Shown here one piece after another: positions 17,443 to 27,186 of a stretch of 64,000 nt of DNA (its first letter is position 1; each line of letters opens with the position of its first letter). Origin of the DNA: Aquimarina brevivitae (GTDB taxonomy: Bacteria; Bacteroidota; Bacteroidia; Flavobacteriales; Flavobacteriaceae). The stretch spans positions 119,777 through 183,776 of the forward strand of contig NZ_SGXE01000005.1 of the NCBI RefSeq assembly GCF_004216895.1, read 5' to 3'. Under the pieces are notes generated by a model. It was not told the DNA's origin. It was given only the letters and a program-made list of their open reading frames with translations, and did not search any database. The position numbers and the translations under genes were made by a program.

Positions 17443-19998
17443 TTGAAACAACTTTGCACAAAAATATTATTAATTGCGGTATCTACAATTTTTTTTAGCG
17501 CTTGTAATACCGTAAAGAGAGTTGGGGAGGATGAGTTACTACTTAAAGAAAATCAGATCTTTGTAGATAGTTCTAAAACCAAAAATCCAAAGCTATACAA
17601 TCAACTATACCAACAACCTAATGCTAGAGTTCTTGGAATCCCCATACGACTTCATATTTATAACTTAGCTTCAAAGGATAAAGATTCATCATTCTACGCC
17701 TGGTTAAACAAAAAGCCAAAGCGAAAAAAAAGAATGGTCAACTTTTTCTCAAAAAAACAAGTAAACCGATTAGCTACCGGGTTGGACGGCATCAATGAAT
17801 GGATAAAAAAAACTGGGGAAGCACCAGCAATTCAGCAAGAATCCAGGATTAAAAAATCAGTGAATCGCTTAAATGCGTATTATTGGAATAATGGTTGGTT
17901 TAATGTAAGTGCGAACTACAGCATCGATACCTTAAAACATAAAAAATCGATAACAAACTATTATGTTACGCCACGGCTACCCTATTTTATAGATTCACTT
18001 AAAACAAAAATTCAATCCACTCCCTTAGATTCTCTATACGCTATACATCAAAAAAACTCTTTGATAGTAAAAGGAAAACAATACAAAACACTTGATATTG
18101 AAGCGGAGCGCGATCGCCTTACTGGGCTATTTAGAAATTCAGGTATTTATCACTTCGAAAAAGAGTATATCAAATTTGACGCCGATACAGTAAATACGGA
18201 TCATAAGGTGAATATGAACCTTATTATCAATGACCGTCAAATAGAGCAAAATGGGCAAACTACTTCAGCCCCTTTTAAGGTGCATAATATCAGTAAAGTA
18301 AAGATATTTACAGATTATTCATTTCAAAATCGAGATAAAGTAGCAAAAGACACCTTACTTTATAGAGGGTACGAAATATACGCCTTCGATGAAATGCGAT
18401 ATACCCGAAAAGCGATAACGAATTCGGTATTGATCTCTCCTGGCCAAATCTTTAGGGACATTGACCGAACAAGAACTTACAACCAAATTAGTAACCTTAG
18501 GGCTTTTAAATACCCTAACATTGAATACGAAATTGACACTACCGATGCCTCGGGTAAAAGCTTAATCGCTAACATCCTACTTACCCCAAGAAAAAAATAT
18601 AGCACCAATTTCGAATTTGATGTGTCTACATCTACCATTCAAGATATAGGGATCGGATTTGGTGGCTCATTTTTAATCCGAAATGTATTTAGAGGAGCAG
18701 AAATATTAGAAATCTCTGGTCGGGGAAGTATCGGTTCTTCTCAAGATGCTGCAGAGAGTGAAGAACGTTTTTTTAATATCTCAGAGATCGGTGCCGATCT
18801 TAGGCTTACCTTTCCTAAAATCGTATTTCCTTTTAATACCAATAGGATCATTCCCAAATATATGACGCCCACTACTAATCTTATTTTTGGTATAAACTCA
18901 CAACAAAATATTGGATTAGACAAACAAAATGCTTCAGGTATATTTAACTATATATGGAAACCTAATAAATTCAAAACCAATCAATTTGACCTATTAAATG
19001 TACAATATGTGCGTAATTTAAATACAGGGAACTATTTTAGAATTTATAGAAACTCCTTCAACCAATTAAATAGTATTGCAAATGAAGTATTAGACCCTTC
19101 CTCTCCTCTGCTAGACCAGGAAAGTGGAGACCTCAGTATCCCAGGAGGAGCCAACGGATTTATTGAACAGTCCTTAGGGAGTAATCCAAATTCAGAATTG
19201 ACTCCACTACAGCTCAGAGATATTCGAAATATTAATGAGCGTAAAAACCGATTAACCGAAGACAACTTGATATTTGCAACAAGTTATACCTATATCAAAA
19301 ACAACCGCGAAAATTTATACGATGAAAATTTTTCGCGATTCCGTGGTAAGATAGAATTGGCGGGTAACGTACTGAGTACAATTTCCAATACCATTGGATT
19401 AAAGAAAAACTCCAATGATAGATTTGAAGTTTTTGGCGTAGAATTTTCTCAATACGCTAAATTAGAACTGGATTACATCAAACATTGGGAAATTGGCAGC
19501 AAGAATATTATTGCATTTCGCTCCTTCGGAGGTATTGCGATTCCTTATGGCAACGCTAATAGTATCCCATTTGCTCGAAGTTTCTTTGCCGGCGGTCCCA
19601 ATGACAACAGAGCTTGGTTAGCCTATGATCTTGGACCTGGAAGCACCCAGGGTAGAAATGAATTTAACGAAGCAAATTTAAAATTAGCCTTTAATACAGA
19701 GTATCGATTTGATATCTTAGGTGCTTTGAAAGGAGCCTTATTTATTGATGCCGGCAATATCTGGAATGTACTGGATAATGTGGAAGAAGAAGAAGCCGTA
19801 TTTTCTGGCGTCAAAGACTTACAAGAGATAGCAGTGGGTACGGGTTTTGGTGTGCGTTATGACTTTGACTTCTTTGTCATCCGACTCGATGTTGCTTTTA
19901 AAACCTTTAATCCTGCAAACGATGAGGATCAAAGATGGTTTAAAGGCTATAATTTCTCAGAGGCAGTGTATAATTTTGGAATCAACTATCCTTTCTAA
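17443..19998 (+). CDS. tamL: Translocation and assembly module lipoprotein TamL (BamA/TamA-like)
   Basis: 851 residues. The N-terminal signal has a lipobox ending in FFSAC, so it is a lipoprotein. POTRA-like domains follow and a C-terminal Omp85 barrel covers roughly residues 400-851, with the conserved FARSFFAGGPNDNRAW loop and a terminal aromatic (NYPF). In Bacteroidota TamL replaces TamA and works with TamB in outer-membrane protein assembly; no tamB is next to it here. The start is a TTG codon: no in-frame ATG or GTG precedes the signal peptide, and the promoter leaves room for little else. Confidence 0.88.
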   Translation: MKQLCTKILLIAVSTIFFSACNTVKRVGEDELLLKENQIFVDSSKTKNPKLYNQLYQQPNARVLGIPIRLHIYNLASKDKDSSFYAWLNKKPKRKKRMVNFFSKKQVNRLATGLDGINEWIKKTGEAPAIQQESRIKKSVNRLNAYYWNNGWFNVSANYSIDTLKHKKSITNYYVTPRLPYFIDSLKTKIQSTPLDSLYAIHQKNSLIVKGKQYKTLDIEAERDRLTGLFRNSGIYHFEKEYIKFDADTVNTDHKVNMNLIINDRQIEQNGQTTSAPFKVHNISKVKIFTDYSFQNRDKVAKDTLLYRGYEIYAFDEMRYTRKAITNSVLISPGQIFRDIDRTRTYNQISNLRAFKYPNIEYEIDTTDASGKSLIANILLTPRKKYSTNFEFDVSTSTIQDIGIGFGGSFLIRNVFRGAEILEISGRGSIGSSQDAAESEERFFNISEIGADLRLTFPKIVFPFNTNRIIPKYMTPTTNLIFGINSQQNIGLDKQNASGIFNYIWKPNKFKTNQFDLLNVQYVRNLNTGNYFRIYRNSFNQLNSIANEVLDPSSPLLDQESGDLSIPGGANGFIEQSLGSNPNSELTPLQLRDIRNINERKNRLTEDNLIFATSYTYIKNNRENLYDENFSRFRGKIELAGNVLSTISNTIGLKKNSNDRFEVFGVEFSQYAKLELDYIKHWEIGSKNIIAFRSFGGIAIPYGNANSIPFARSFFAGGPNDNRAWLAYDLGPGSTQGRNEFNEANLKLAFNTEYRFDILGALKGALFIDAGNIWNVLDNVEEEEAVFSGVKDLQEIAVGTGFGVRYDFDFFVIRLDVAFKTFNPANDEDQRWFKGYNFSEAVYNFGINYPF

Positions 19999-20053
19999 TA
20001 TTTCATTTTCAATCACATAGAAGACCAAGCTTCATTTTCAAATGAATATAAAT

Positions 20054-20081
20054 TTGATTCGCTTTAAATTTACTATTTTTG
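20054..20081 (+). promoter_or_regulatory. Promoter of fbaA
   Basis: TTG at 20054-20056 and TATTTTTG at 20074-20081, 17 bp apart. It leaves a leader of about 115 nt before fbaA, long enough to carry control elements, but I see no known riboswitch pattern in it. Confidence 0.65.
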
Positions 20082-20204
20082 TAAGCTTGTTAACCAAAAC
20101 TTTATAATGTTTTAAGTCTTATTTATTTTTAAAATAAAGAAAATCTTAATTCATTTGCTTTATTGTAACTAAGCAATGTTTATATAACCATAAAAACCAA
20201 AAAG

Positions 20205-21272
20205 ATGAATCACAACATCAAACCAGGGGTAGCAACAGGAGATGAAGTACAAGAAATTTTCAAATATGCCAAAGCTAATTCTTTTGCGCTTCCGGCAGTA
20301 AATGTAATCGGATCAAGTTCTATAAATGCTGTGCTTGAAACTGCTGCAGAAGTCAATTCACCTGTAATTATTCAGTTTTCAAATGGAGGTGCCCAATTCA
20401 ATGCGGGTAAAGGATTATCTAATGAAAACCAAAAAGCAGCCATAGCAGGCGGTGTTGCTGGGGCACGTCATATCCATACCTTAGCTGAAGCCTATGGAGT
20501 ACCTGTAATTTTGCACACAGATCATTGTGCTAAAAAACTATTACCTTGGATCGATGGCTTATTAGATGCTGGTGAAGCATTTTATAAAGAAACCGGAAAA
20601 CCGCTTTACAGCTCGCATATGATAGATCTTTCTGAAGAACCTATTGAGGAAAACATTGAGATCTGCAAAAAATACTTAGAGCGTATGAGTAAAATGGGCA
20701 TGACCTTGGAAATAGAATTAGGAATCACCGGTGGTGAAGAAGACGGTGTCGATAATACTGATGTGGATGACTCTAAATTATACACCCAGCCTGAAGAGGT
20801 GGCTTATGCTTATGAAGAGCTGAGTAAAGTAAGTGATAAATTCACGGTTGCAGCCGCTTTTGGTAACGTACACGGGGTATACAAACCGGGTAACGTAAAA
20901 TTGACACCTAAAATCCTGAAGAACTCACAAGAGTACGTAAGTAAAAAGTATGGTGTGGAAGAAAATCATATCGATTTTGTATTTCACGGAGGTAGCGGAT
21001 CTTCTTTAGAAGAAATCAGAGAAGCTATTGGATATGGAGTTATCAAAATGAATATCGATACAGATCTTCAGTTTGCGTTTAATGAGGGAATTAGAGATTA
21101 TATGACGGAGAATATCGACTATCTTAAAACCCAAATTGGTAACCCTAACGGAGCAGAAGAACCTAACAAAAAATACTACGACCCTAGAGTGTGGTTGCGC
21201 AAAGGTGAGATTACCTTTAAAGAAAGACTAAAAAAGGCCTTTGAAGACCTTAATAATGTAAATACGTTATAA
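20205..21272 (+). CDS. fbaA: Class II fructose-bisphosphate aldolase
   Basis: Zinc enzyme of glycolysis and gluconeogenesis, cleaving fructose 1,6-bisphosphate to DHAP and glyceraldehyde 3-phosphate. 355 residues, the long class IIA form. Zinc and active-site regions are visible: HTDHCAKK (about residue 110), ELGITGGEEDGVDN, GNVHGVYKPG, VFHGGSGSS and NIDTDLQFAF. It has its own promoter and terminator. Confidence 0.97.
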   Translation: MNHNIKPGVATGDEVQEIFKYAKANSFALPAVNVIGSSSINAVLETAAEVNSPVIIQFSNGGAQFNAGKGLSNENQKAAIAGGVAGARHIHTLAEAYGVPVILHTDHCAKKLLPWIDGLLDAGEAFYKETGKPLYSSHMIDLSEEPIEENIEICKKYLERMSKMGMTLEIELGITGGEEDGVDNTDVDDSKLYTQPEEVAYAYEELSKVSDKFTVAAAFGNVHGVYKPGNVKLTPKILKNSQEYVSKKYGVEENHIDFVFHGGSGSSLEEIREAIGYGVIKMNIDTDLQFAFNEGIRDYMTENIDYLKTQIGNPNGAEEPNKKYYDPRVWLRKGEITFKERLKKAFEDLNNVNTL

Positions 21273-21285
21273 ATACAGAAAAACC

Positions 21286-21319
21286 AGGCTAAAGCAATGA
21301 ATACGCTTTAGCCTTTTTA
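21286..21319 (+). terminator. Terminator between fbaA and accD
   Basis: AGGCTAAAGC and GCTTTAGCCT form a perfect 10-bp stem with a 9-nt loop and a T-rich tail, 14 bp after the fbaA stop. accD begins only 11 bp later and may depend on read-through. Confidence 0.8.
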
Positions 21320-21330
21320 ATATTAACTAT

Positions 21331-22191
21331 ATGGCTTGGTTTAAGAGAACACAAAAAGGTATACAAACCGCTACAGAAGATAAAAAAGATGTTCCTAAAG
21401 GACTGTGGTACAAATCCCCAACCGGTAAAATTGTAGACGCAGAACAACTAGAAAAAAACTTCTATGTTAGTCCAGAAGATGGATATCACGTAAGAATCGG
21501 AAGTAAGGAGTATTTTGAAATCCTTTTTGATGACAATAAGTACAAAGAGTTAGATAAAAACCTTACCTCAAAAGACCCGCTTAAATTCGAAGACAAAAAG
21601 AAATATACGGATCGCTTAAAAGACGCTCAGGATAAAACCAACCTCAAAGATGCAGTAAGAACTGCTGTTGGTAAATCAAACGGCAATGAATTGGTGATTG
21701 CCTGTATGGATTTTGCCTTTATCGGTGGTTCTATGGGTAGTGTTGTAGGCGAAAAAATAGCTCGCGCTGCAGATTACGCTTACGAACATAAAATACCTTT
21801 AATGGTAATTTCTAAGTCTGGTGGAGCAAGAATGATGGAAGCCGCTTTATCGTTAATGCAATTGGCTAAAACTTCTGCTAAGCTAGCACGATTAGCCGAT
21901 GCTAAAATCCCTTATATATCCCTTTGTACAGATCCAACTACCGGAGGTACAACAGCTTCCTTTGCGATGCTTGGAGATATTAATATTGCTGAACCTGGCG
22001 CTTTAATCGGTTTCGCCGGACCACGAGTCGTACGTGATACTACTGGTAAGGAGTTACCCGATGGTTTCCAAACCGCCGAATTTCTACTAGAACACGGTTT
22101 CTTAGACTTTATAACCCCAAGACAAAACTTAAAGCAAAAAGTGAATTTATATTTAGATTTAATATTAAATAGACCACTGTCTAGTAACTAA
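21331..22191 (+). CDS. accD: Acetyl-CoA carboxylase carboxyltransferase subunit beta, zinc-ribbon cysteines absent
   Basis: Transfers carboxyl from carboxybiotin to acetyl-CoA with AccA, the first step of fatty acid synthesis. 286 residues with the crotonase-like core: [47 protein letters not shown] and IGFAGPRVV. The N-terminal region aligns with the usual four-cysteine zinc ribbon (CPTC...CPKC), but here it reads SPTG...SPED (Ser29, Gly32, Ser47, Asp50), so no zinc can be bound in the normal way. It lies very close to the fbaA terminator. Confidence 0.95.
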   Translation: MAWFKRTQKGIQTATEDKKDVPKGLWYKSPTGKIVDAEQLEKNFYVSPEDGYHVRIGSKEYFEILFDDNKYKELDKNLTSKDPLKFEDKKKYTDRLKDAQDKTNLKDAVRTAVGKSNGNELVIACMDFAFIGGSMGSVVGEKIARAADYAYEHKIPLMVISKSGGARMMEAALSLMQLAKTSAKLARLADAKIPYISLCTDPTTGGTTASFAMLGDINIAEPGALIGFAGPRVVRDTTGKELPDGFQTAEFLLEHGFLDFITPRQNLKQKVNLYLDLILNRPLSSN

Positions 22192-22193
22192 AT

Positions 22194-22226
22194 AAAAAAA
22201 GCACCCAAAAAATGGGTGCTTTTTTT
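22194..22226. terminator. Bidirectional terminator between accD and a lipoprotein gene
   Basis: A-tract, AGCACCCA, 5-nt loop, TGGGTGCT, T-tract. The symmetric flanks allow termination of accD from the left and of the convergent lipoprotein gene from the right. Confidence 0.92.
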
Positions 22227-22243
22227 GATATCTGATTCGTTAT

Positions 22244-23074
22244 TTACAATCTTATCTCTCTGATATCCCCTGCTCCATTCTCAAAAGTAGCCAGGTTATC
22301 ACAAGCACCATCGCCATAATCCAATGTCCCAGTAAATCTGGATCGCACTAATTCAACAGCACCACTAACGATAAAACGACAACTTGCTTCTCTTCGTAAT
22401 GGAGTTACAATAGTAGTACTATGGGTATTTCCATTTCTGAAGGTAGTAGACCAGGATCCATTGATTAAAAATACATTATCTCCCCAGTTACCATTAAACG
22501 AACCTTCAATCCATTCTCTGGTCTTAGTACCTGATCTGGTAGCGGTTGTACCATCCGCAAAGGTGATTGTCAAATCCATAGCCATCGCATATTGTGGATT
22601 ACCATTTTCATTTTCTTTTTGACGCGTTACAGATCGTGATCCTTCGAATTGAGTTTCATTAACATAGAAATTTTCCAAACTATACTCGATCACTAAGGTA
22701 CGAGCTTCAGTATCTATGGCATACGCCATGATAAGTTTCCCTTTCAATACGTTTCCATTATCAAGAACACATCCCTCTGAACCGAAATCTACGGTTACGT
22801 TCTTAGTAGTGTTGGTCATGGAAACTGTTACTGTTGCACAATCTGGCAAAAATCGATGCCCTGGAATTCTCACAGGAGCTTCTTCGTTTTCAAACACCTG
22901 CAAAAAAGTATCACTGATTACTTCGGTGGCGTTATCGACCTTGGCTGACAATTCAGCTTCCTCTGTGATAAACGTACTTTCATCTAACTGTTCTGTAGCC
23001 TCCTCATTAGTACAGGCAATGACAAATAAAAATGATACTACTAATCCGAAAATTTTAAAAATGTTGGTATTCAT
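22244..23074 (-). CDS. Hypothetical secreted lipoprotein
   Basis: 276 residues. Signal peptide with lipobox FVIAC gives a lipidated Cys at residue 21. The mature part is rich in beta strands, with paired cysteines (DCATVTV...EGCVLDN and SCRF...ACDN) that could form disulfides, and alternating TRSGTKTREW and GNTHSTTIV strands. I do not recognise a named family, though similar lipoproteins are frequent in Flavobacteriaceae. It is convergent with accD and shares its terminator. Function unknown. Confidence 0.8.
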   Translation of the reverse strand: MNTNIFKIFGLVVSFLFVIACTNEEATEQLDESTFITEEAELSAKVDNATEVISDTFLQVFENEEAPVRIPGHRFLPDCATVTVSMTNTTKNVTVDFGSEGCVLDNGNVLKGKLIMAYAIDTEARTLVIEYSLENFYVNETQFEGSRSVTRQKENENGNPQYAMAMDLTITFADGTTATRSGTKTREWIEGSFNGNWGDNVFLINGSWSTTFRNGNTHSTTIVTPLRREASCRFIVSGAVELVRSRFTGTLDYGDGACDNLATFENGAGDIREIRL

Positions 23075-23180
23075 ACTATAAAGTTTTAACGTTACACCCT
23101 CTTAGACATCAGCATTTTAAAAAGGTTTAATTAGGAATTGATTTTTTTAAAAAATCTATATGTTCTAAGTTAAAAAAGCC

Positions 23181-23188
23181 TATATTTG
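23181..23188 (+). promoter_or_regulatory. -7 box of rpsO promoter
   Basis: TATATTTG, 54 bp before the rpsO ATG. No TTG lies 17-23 bp upstream, so only the -7 element is supported. Confidence 0.55.
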
Positions 23189-23242
23189 CAGGCTGATAGC
23201 AAAGCGTTATCCATACATAAAAATCATTTAAATAATATTGGA

Positions 23243-23512
23243 ATGTATTTAACAAAAGAGAAGAAAGAAGAAATTTTTGAAAAGCACGGTAAAGGTAAAA
23301 ACGATACCGGTTCTGCTGAAGGACAAATCGCTTTATTCACCTACAGAATATCGCACCTTACGGAGCATTTAAAAAACAACCGTAAGGATTATAATACAGA
23401 GCGTTCATTAGTAAGCTTAGTAGGTAAACGTAGAAACTTACTAGACTACCTAAAGAAGAAAGATATTATGAGATATCGTGCGATTGTAAAAGAATTAGGA
23501 TTAAGAAAGTAA
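23243..23512 (+). CDS. rpsO: 30S ribosomal protein S15
   Basis: 89 residues, the usual S15 length, from the ATG at 23243 (MYLTKEKKEEIFEKHG). The S15 signature is present: DTGSAEGQIALFTYRI, HLTEHLKNN and LVGKRRNLLDYLKKKD. It binds 16S rRNA helices 20-22 early in small-subunit assembly. As in many bacteria it lies directly before pnp, but here a terminator and a second promoter separate the two. Confidence 0.97.
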   Translation: MYLTKEKKEEIFEKHGKGKNDTGSAEGQIALFTYRISHLTEHLKNNRKDYNTERSLVSLVGKRRNLLDYLKKKDIMRYRAIVKELGLRK

Positions 23513-23513
23513 T

Positions 23514-23540
23514 AAAAAGAGGCCTGCGCGCCTCTTTTTT
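23514..23540 (+). terminator. Terminator after rpsO
   Basis: AAAAAGAGGC and GCCTCTTTTT pair around a 6-nt loop, starting 1 bp after the rpsO stop. Confidence 0.88.
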
Positions 23541-23572
23541 GTTTATAGACAATTTTAAAATGTCTATATTTG
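23539..23572 (+). promoter_or_regulatory. Promoter of pnp
   Basis: TTG at 23539-23541 (in the tail of the rpsO terminator) and TATATTTG at 23565-23572, 23 bp apart. The predicted leader before pnp is about 110 nt. Confidence 0.65.
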
Positions 23573-23690
23573 ATTTAAAATAATGCCTTAGTTTTTCATT
23601 GGTTAAACCACAACAACACAACCTCGAGCGTCCGAGAAAGACGATTACCAATGTTTAATAAGTCTTAATACAGACGGAACAATCAAAATT

Positions 23691-25898
23691 ATGATTCCAA
23701 AAGTTTATAAAGAAGTCATCGATCTCGGTGATGGAAGAGAAATTACATTAGAAACAGGTAAGTTAGCGAAACAAGCTCACGGGTCTGTGGTTGTACAATC
23801 AGGAAAATGTATGTTGCTATGTACTGTAGTATCTAACTACAAACAAAGTGATGTGGATTTTCTTCCTTTAACGGTAGATTACCGTGAAAAATTTGCAGCA
23901 TCAGGTCGTTATCCTGGTGGATTTTTTAAACGCGAAGCAAGACCAAGTGATGGAGAAATCCTTACAATGCGTTTAGTAGACCGCGTACTTCGCCCATTAT
24001 TTCCAAAAGATTACCACGCAGAAACACAGGTAATGATTCAATTGATGTCTCATGACGAAGATGTGATGCCTGATGCAATGGCTGGTTTAGCTGCTTCTGC
24101 AGCAATACAATTATCAGATTTTCCTTTTGAGTGTGCGATATCAGAAGTTAGAGTAGGTCGAATCGATGGTAAATTTATCATCAACCCTACCCGAGCACAG
24201 TTAGAAGAATCTGACATCGATATGGTTATCGGAGCCTCTGCGGATTCGGTAATGATGGTTGAAGGTGAGATGGACGAAATTTCTGAAGAAGAAATGGTAG
24301 AAGCCATCAAATTTGCACACGAAGCGATAAAAGTACAGTGTGAAGCGCAAATCAAATTAGCGGAAGCTTTCGGAAAGAAAGAAACGCGTGAGTATGAGCC
24401 AGAAAGAGAAGATGAAGAATTGGCTAAGAAAATTCACGAAATGGCATATGATAAAGTATATGCTGTGGCTAAAGCAGGATCTTCTAAAAAAGAAAGAGGT
24501 TTAGCCTTTTCTGAAATCAAAGAAGAAATAATCGCTAGTTTTTCTGAAGAAGAAATAGAAGATTTCGGAGATTTAATAGGAAAGTACTATGCTAAAGCCG
24601 AAAAAGCTGCGGTACGAGACTTAACCCTTAATGAAGGACTACGTTTAGATGGTCGAAAAACTACAGAAATCAGACCGATATGGTGTGAGGTAGATTACCT
24701 ACCTTCTACCCACGGATCGTCTATCTTTACCCGAGGGGAAACACAAGCCCTGGCTACGGTAACTCTAGGAACCTCAAGAGAGGCCAACCAAATAGACATG
24801 CCATCTTATGAAGGTGAAGAAACATTTTATTTACATTATAATTTCCCTCCTTTCTCTACTGGAGAAGCACGACCGATTCGTGGTACATCACGTAGAGAAA
24901 TTGGACACGGTAACTTAGCACAGCGGGCACTAAAAGGAATGATCCCAGCGGATTGTCCATATACCGTACGTGTTGTATCCGAGGTATTAGAATCTAACGG
25001 TTCTTCTTCTATGGCTACAGTATGTTCTGGTACCATGGCCCTAATGGATGCCGGTGTACAATTGAAAAAACCAGTTTCGGGTATTGCTATGGGATTAATT
25101 TCTGACGGCGAAACTGGTAAATATGCAGTGTTATCAGATATCTTAGGAGACGAAGATCACTTAGGGGATATGGACTTTAAGGTAACCGGTACGGCAGATG
25201 GTATTACTGCTTGTCAGATGGATATCAAAGTAAAAGGTCTTTCCTATGAAATATTAGTAAATGCCTTGAAGCAAGCTGCTGATGGACGTTTACATATCCT
25301 AGAAAAACTTACTGACACTATTGCTACACCAAACCCAGATGTAAAACCACACGCTCCAAAAATGGTGACCAGAACGATCCCAGGAGAGTTTATTGGTGCA
25401 TTGATTGGACCTGGTGGTAAAGTGATCCAGGAACTACAAAAAGAAACCGGAACTACCATTGTTATTAATGAGGATCCGGTTACAGAAGAAGGTAATGTAG
25501 AAATCTTAGGTACTAGTCAAGAAGGAATTGATAAGGTATTAGCTAAGATTGATGCCATTACCTTTAAACCACAAGTAGGTAGCATATACGAAGTAAAAGT
25601 GATCAAAGTATTAGACTTTGGTGCTGTAGTAGAATATGTAGATGCTCCAGGTAATGAAGTATTGTTACACATTTCTGAGTTGGCTTGGGAACGCACGAAT
25701 AATGTTACAGATGTAGTAAATATTGGTGACGTTATCGACGTTAAATACTTTGGTATTGATCCTAAAACCAGAAAAGAAAAGGTATCAAGAAAAGCCTTAT
25801 TGCAAAGACCACCGCGTCCTGAAGGTGATAACGCTAAAGGTGATAAACCTCGTGGAGATCGAAAACCAAGATCAAATAATGACAAAAGAGAAAAGTAA
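23691..25898 (+). CDS. pnp: Polynucleotide phosphorylase
   Basis: Phosphorolytic 3'-5' exoribonuclease, 735 residues. Order: RNase PH-like domain 1 (about 10-140), an alpha-helical linker (about 235-310), RNase PH-like domain 2 (about 315-545, with [14 protein letters not shown] and [18 protein letters not shown]), KH domain ([15 protein letters not shown], about 560-620), S1 domain ([21 protein letters not shown], about 625-695) and a basic, disordered tail rich in Arg, Lys, Asp and Pro. The leader of about 110 nt may carry autoregulation as in other bacteria, but I see no diagnostic hairpin. Confidence 0.97.
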   Translation: MIPKVYKEVIDLGDGREITLETGKLAKQAHGSVVVQSGKCMLLCTVVSNYKQSDVDFLPLTVDYREKFAASGRYPGGFFKREARPSDGEILTMRLVDRVLRPLFPKDYHAETQVMIQLMSHDEDVMPDAMAGLAASAAIQLSDFPFECAISEVRVGRIDGKFIINPTRAQLEESDIDMVIGASADSVMMVEGEMDEISEEEMVEAIKFAHEAIKVQCEAQIKLAEAFGKKETREYEPEREDEELAKKIHEMAYDKVYAVAKAGSSKKERGLAFSEIKEEIIASFSEEEIEDFGDLIGKYYAKAEKAAVRDLTLNEGLRLDGRKTTEIRPIWCEVDYLPSTHGSSIFTRGETQALATVTLGTSREANQIDMPSYEGEETFYLHYNFPPFSTGEARPIRGTSRREIGHGNLAQRALKGMIPADCPYTVRVVSEVLESNGSSSMATVCSGTMALMDAGVQLKKPVSGIAMGLISDGETGKYAVLSDILGDEDHLGDMDFKVTGTADGITACQMDIKVKGLSYEILVNALKQAADGRLHILEKLTDTIATPNPDVKPHAPKMVTRTIPGEFIGALIGPGGKVIQELQKETGTTIVINEDPVTEEGNVEILGTSQEGIDKVLAKIDAITFKPQVGSIYEVKVIKVLDFGAVVEYVDAPGNEVLLHISELAWERTNNVTDVVNIGDVIDVKYFGIDPKTRKEKVSRKALLQRPPRPEGDNAKGDKPRGDRKPRSNNDKREK

Positions 25899-25917
25899 TT
25901 CTTTTCTACATCCATAC

Positions 25918-25945
25918 AAAAGCCCTGTTGATCAGGGCTTTTTTT
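25918..25945 (+). terminator. Terminator after pnp
   Basis: AAAAGCCCTG and CAGGGCTTTT form a 10-bp stem with a 5-nt loop, then a T run. Confidence 0.92.
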
Positions 25946-26106
25946 ATCCCATATAACCTCTTCAAAATAAACAGCTTAAAGCTGTTTTTCCTGAAAAATG
26001 AAAAAAAATAAAAATAATTTGATGTTTTTGTAACATTTTTTGGTTTGCATACGTATAATGAATAAAGGCCCTAGTATACACGTATTAAATTTCGAGGAGA
26101 CAATAG

Positions 26107-26970
26107 ATGAGACAACTTAAAATTACGAAGCAGGTAACGAATCGTGAAACTGCATCGCTGGACAAGTATTTGCAAGAAATCGGTAAAGTAGATTTAATTA
26201 CCGCAGATGAAGAGGTAGAATTAGCACAGCGAATAAAGGCAGGAGACGAGCGTGCGCTTGAAAAATTGACGAAAGCGAACCTACGATTTGTGGTGTCTGT
26301 AGCCAAACAATATCAAAATCAGGGATTAACTTTACCTGATCTTATTAATGAAGGAAATTTAGGTCTAATTAAAGCCGCAAAACGTTTTGATGAAACCAGA
26401 GGTTTTAAATTTATATCCTATGCCGTATGGTGGATTAGACAATCGATCTTACAAGCATTGGCTGAGCAATCGCGTATTGTACGTTTACCATTGAACAAAA
26501 TTGGATCGATCAATAAGATCAATAAGACATTTGCATTCTTAGAGCAGTCACACGAGCGTCCGCCAAGTGCTGAAGAAATTGCTAATGAATTGGATATGAC
26601 CATCAATGACGTAAAAGAGTCGATGAAAAACTCTGGGCGTCACGTAAGTATGGATGCACCATTAGTAGAAGGTGAAGATTCTAACCTATATGATGTATTG
26701 AACTCAGGAGAATCTCCAAATCCAGACAGAACACTATTACACGAGTCGTTAAGAACGGAGATCGAAAGAGCATTAGAAACCTTAACACCAAGAGAGGCTG
26801 ATGTAATCCGTCTATATTTTGGACTAGGAGATCAACACCCAATGACGCTTGAAGAAATTGGCGAAACCTTTGATCTAACACGTGAGCGTGTACGCCAGAT
26901 TAAAGAAAAAGCAATTAGAAGATTAAAACATACGTCTAGAAGTAAAATATTAAAGACATATTTAGGATAA
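26107..26970 (+). CDS. rpoD: Primary sigma factor of RNA polymerase (RpoD/SigA type)
   Basis: 287 residues, the short Bacteroidota form: region 1.2 ([17 protein letters not shown]) starts almost at the N terminus, with no region 1.1. Region 2 shows [34 protein letters not shown] and [15 protein letters not shown]; region 3 follows; region 4 has the helix-turn-helix [22 protein letters not shown]. It directs transcription from TTG / TAnnTTTG promoters such as those found through the window. The ATG is preceded by GAGGAGA (26094-26100), a clear Shine-Dalgarno that is rare here. Confidence 0.97.
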   Translation: MRQLKITKQVTNRETASLDKYLQEIGKVDLITADEEVELAQRIKAGDERALEKLTKANLRFVVSVAKQYQNQGLTLPDLINEGNLGLIKAAKRFDETRGFKFISYAVWWIRQSILQALAEQSRIVRLPLNKIGSINKINKTFAFLEQSHERPPSAEEIANELDMTINDVKESMKNSGRHVSMDAPLVEGEDSNLYDVLNSGESPNPDRTLLHESLRTEIERALETLTPREADVIRLYFGLGDQHPMTLEEIGETFDLTRERVRQIKEKAIRRLKHTSRSKILKTYLG

Positions 26971-26992
26971 TATTTCCTAAATTGCGACTACA

Positions 26993-27063
26993 AACAGTTT
27001 CATAACATAACTGTTCGTTTTTTGATTGATGAATAACCTCCGGCTGATTACCGGAGGTTTTTT
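26993..27063 (+). terminator. Tandem terminators after rpoD
   Basis: A first AT-rich hairpin (AACAGTT 26993-26999 with AACTGTT 27009-27015, then a T run) is followed by a strong one (AACCTCCGG 27035-27043 with CCGGAGGTT 27051-27059, then Ts). Confidence 0.85.
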
Positions 27064-27186
27064 CATGAACTATTTTGACCTAAACCCTAATCTCTGCCCA
27101 AAATTCCGTATTTTTATAAAGTGTTATCACCTAACACCTTACCCTAATCTGTAGTCTAAGGAAAGTAATCTCTTAAAACCAACCTT

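Noticed and set aside
17406..17459. Longer N terminus of the TrmH methyltransferase
   Set aside because: The 18 extra residues have no family resemblance and would overlap the tamL promoter and start codon.
23466..23651. 61-codon minus-strand frame across the rpsO end and the pnp leader
   Set aside because: It crosses the rpsO terminator and pnp promoter on the opposite strand and shows no recognisable protein pattern.
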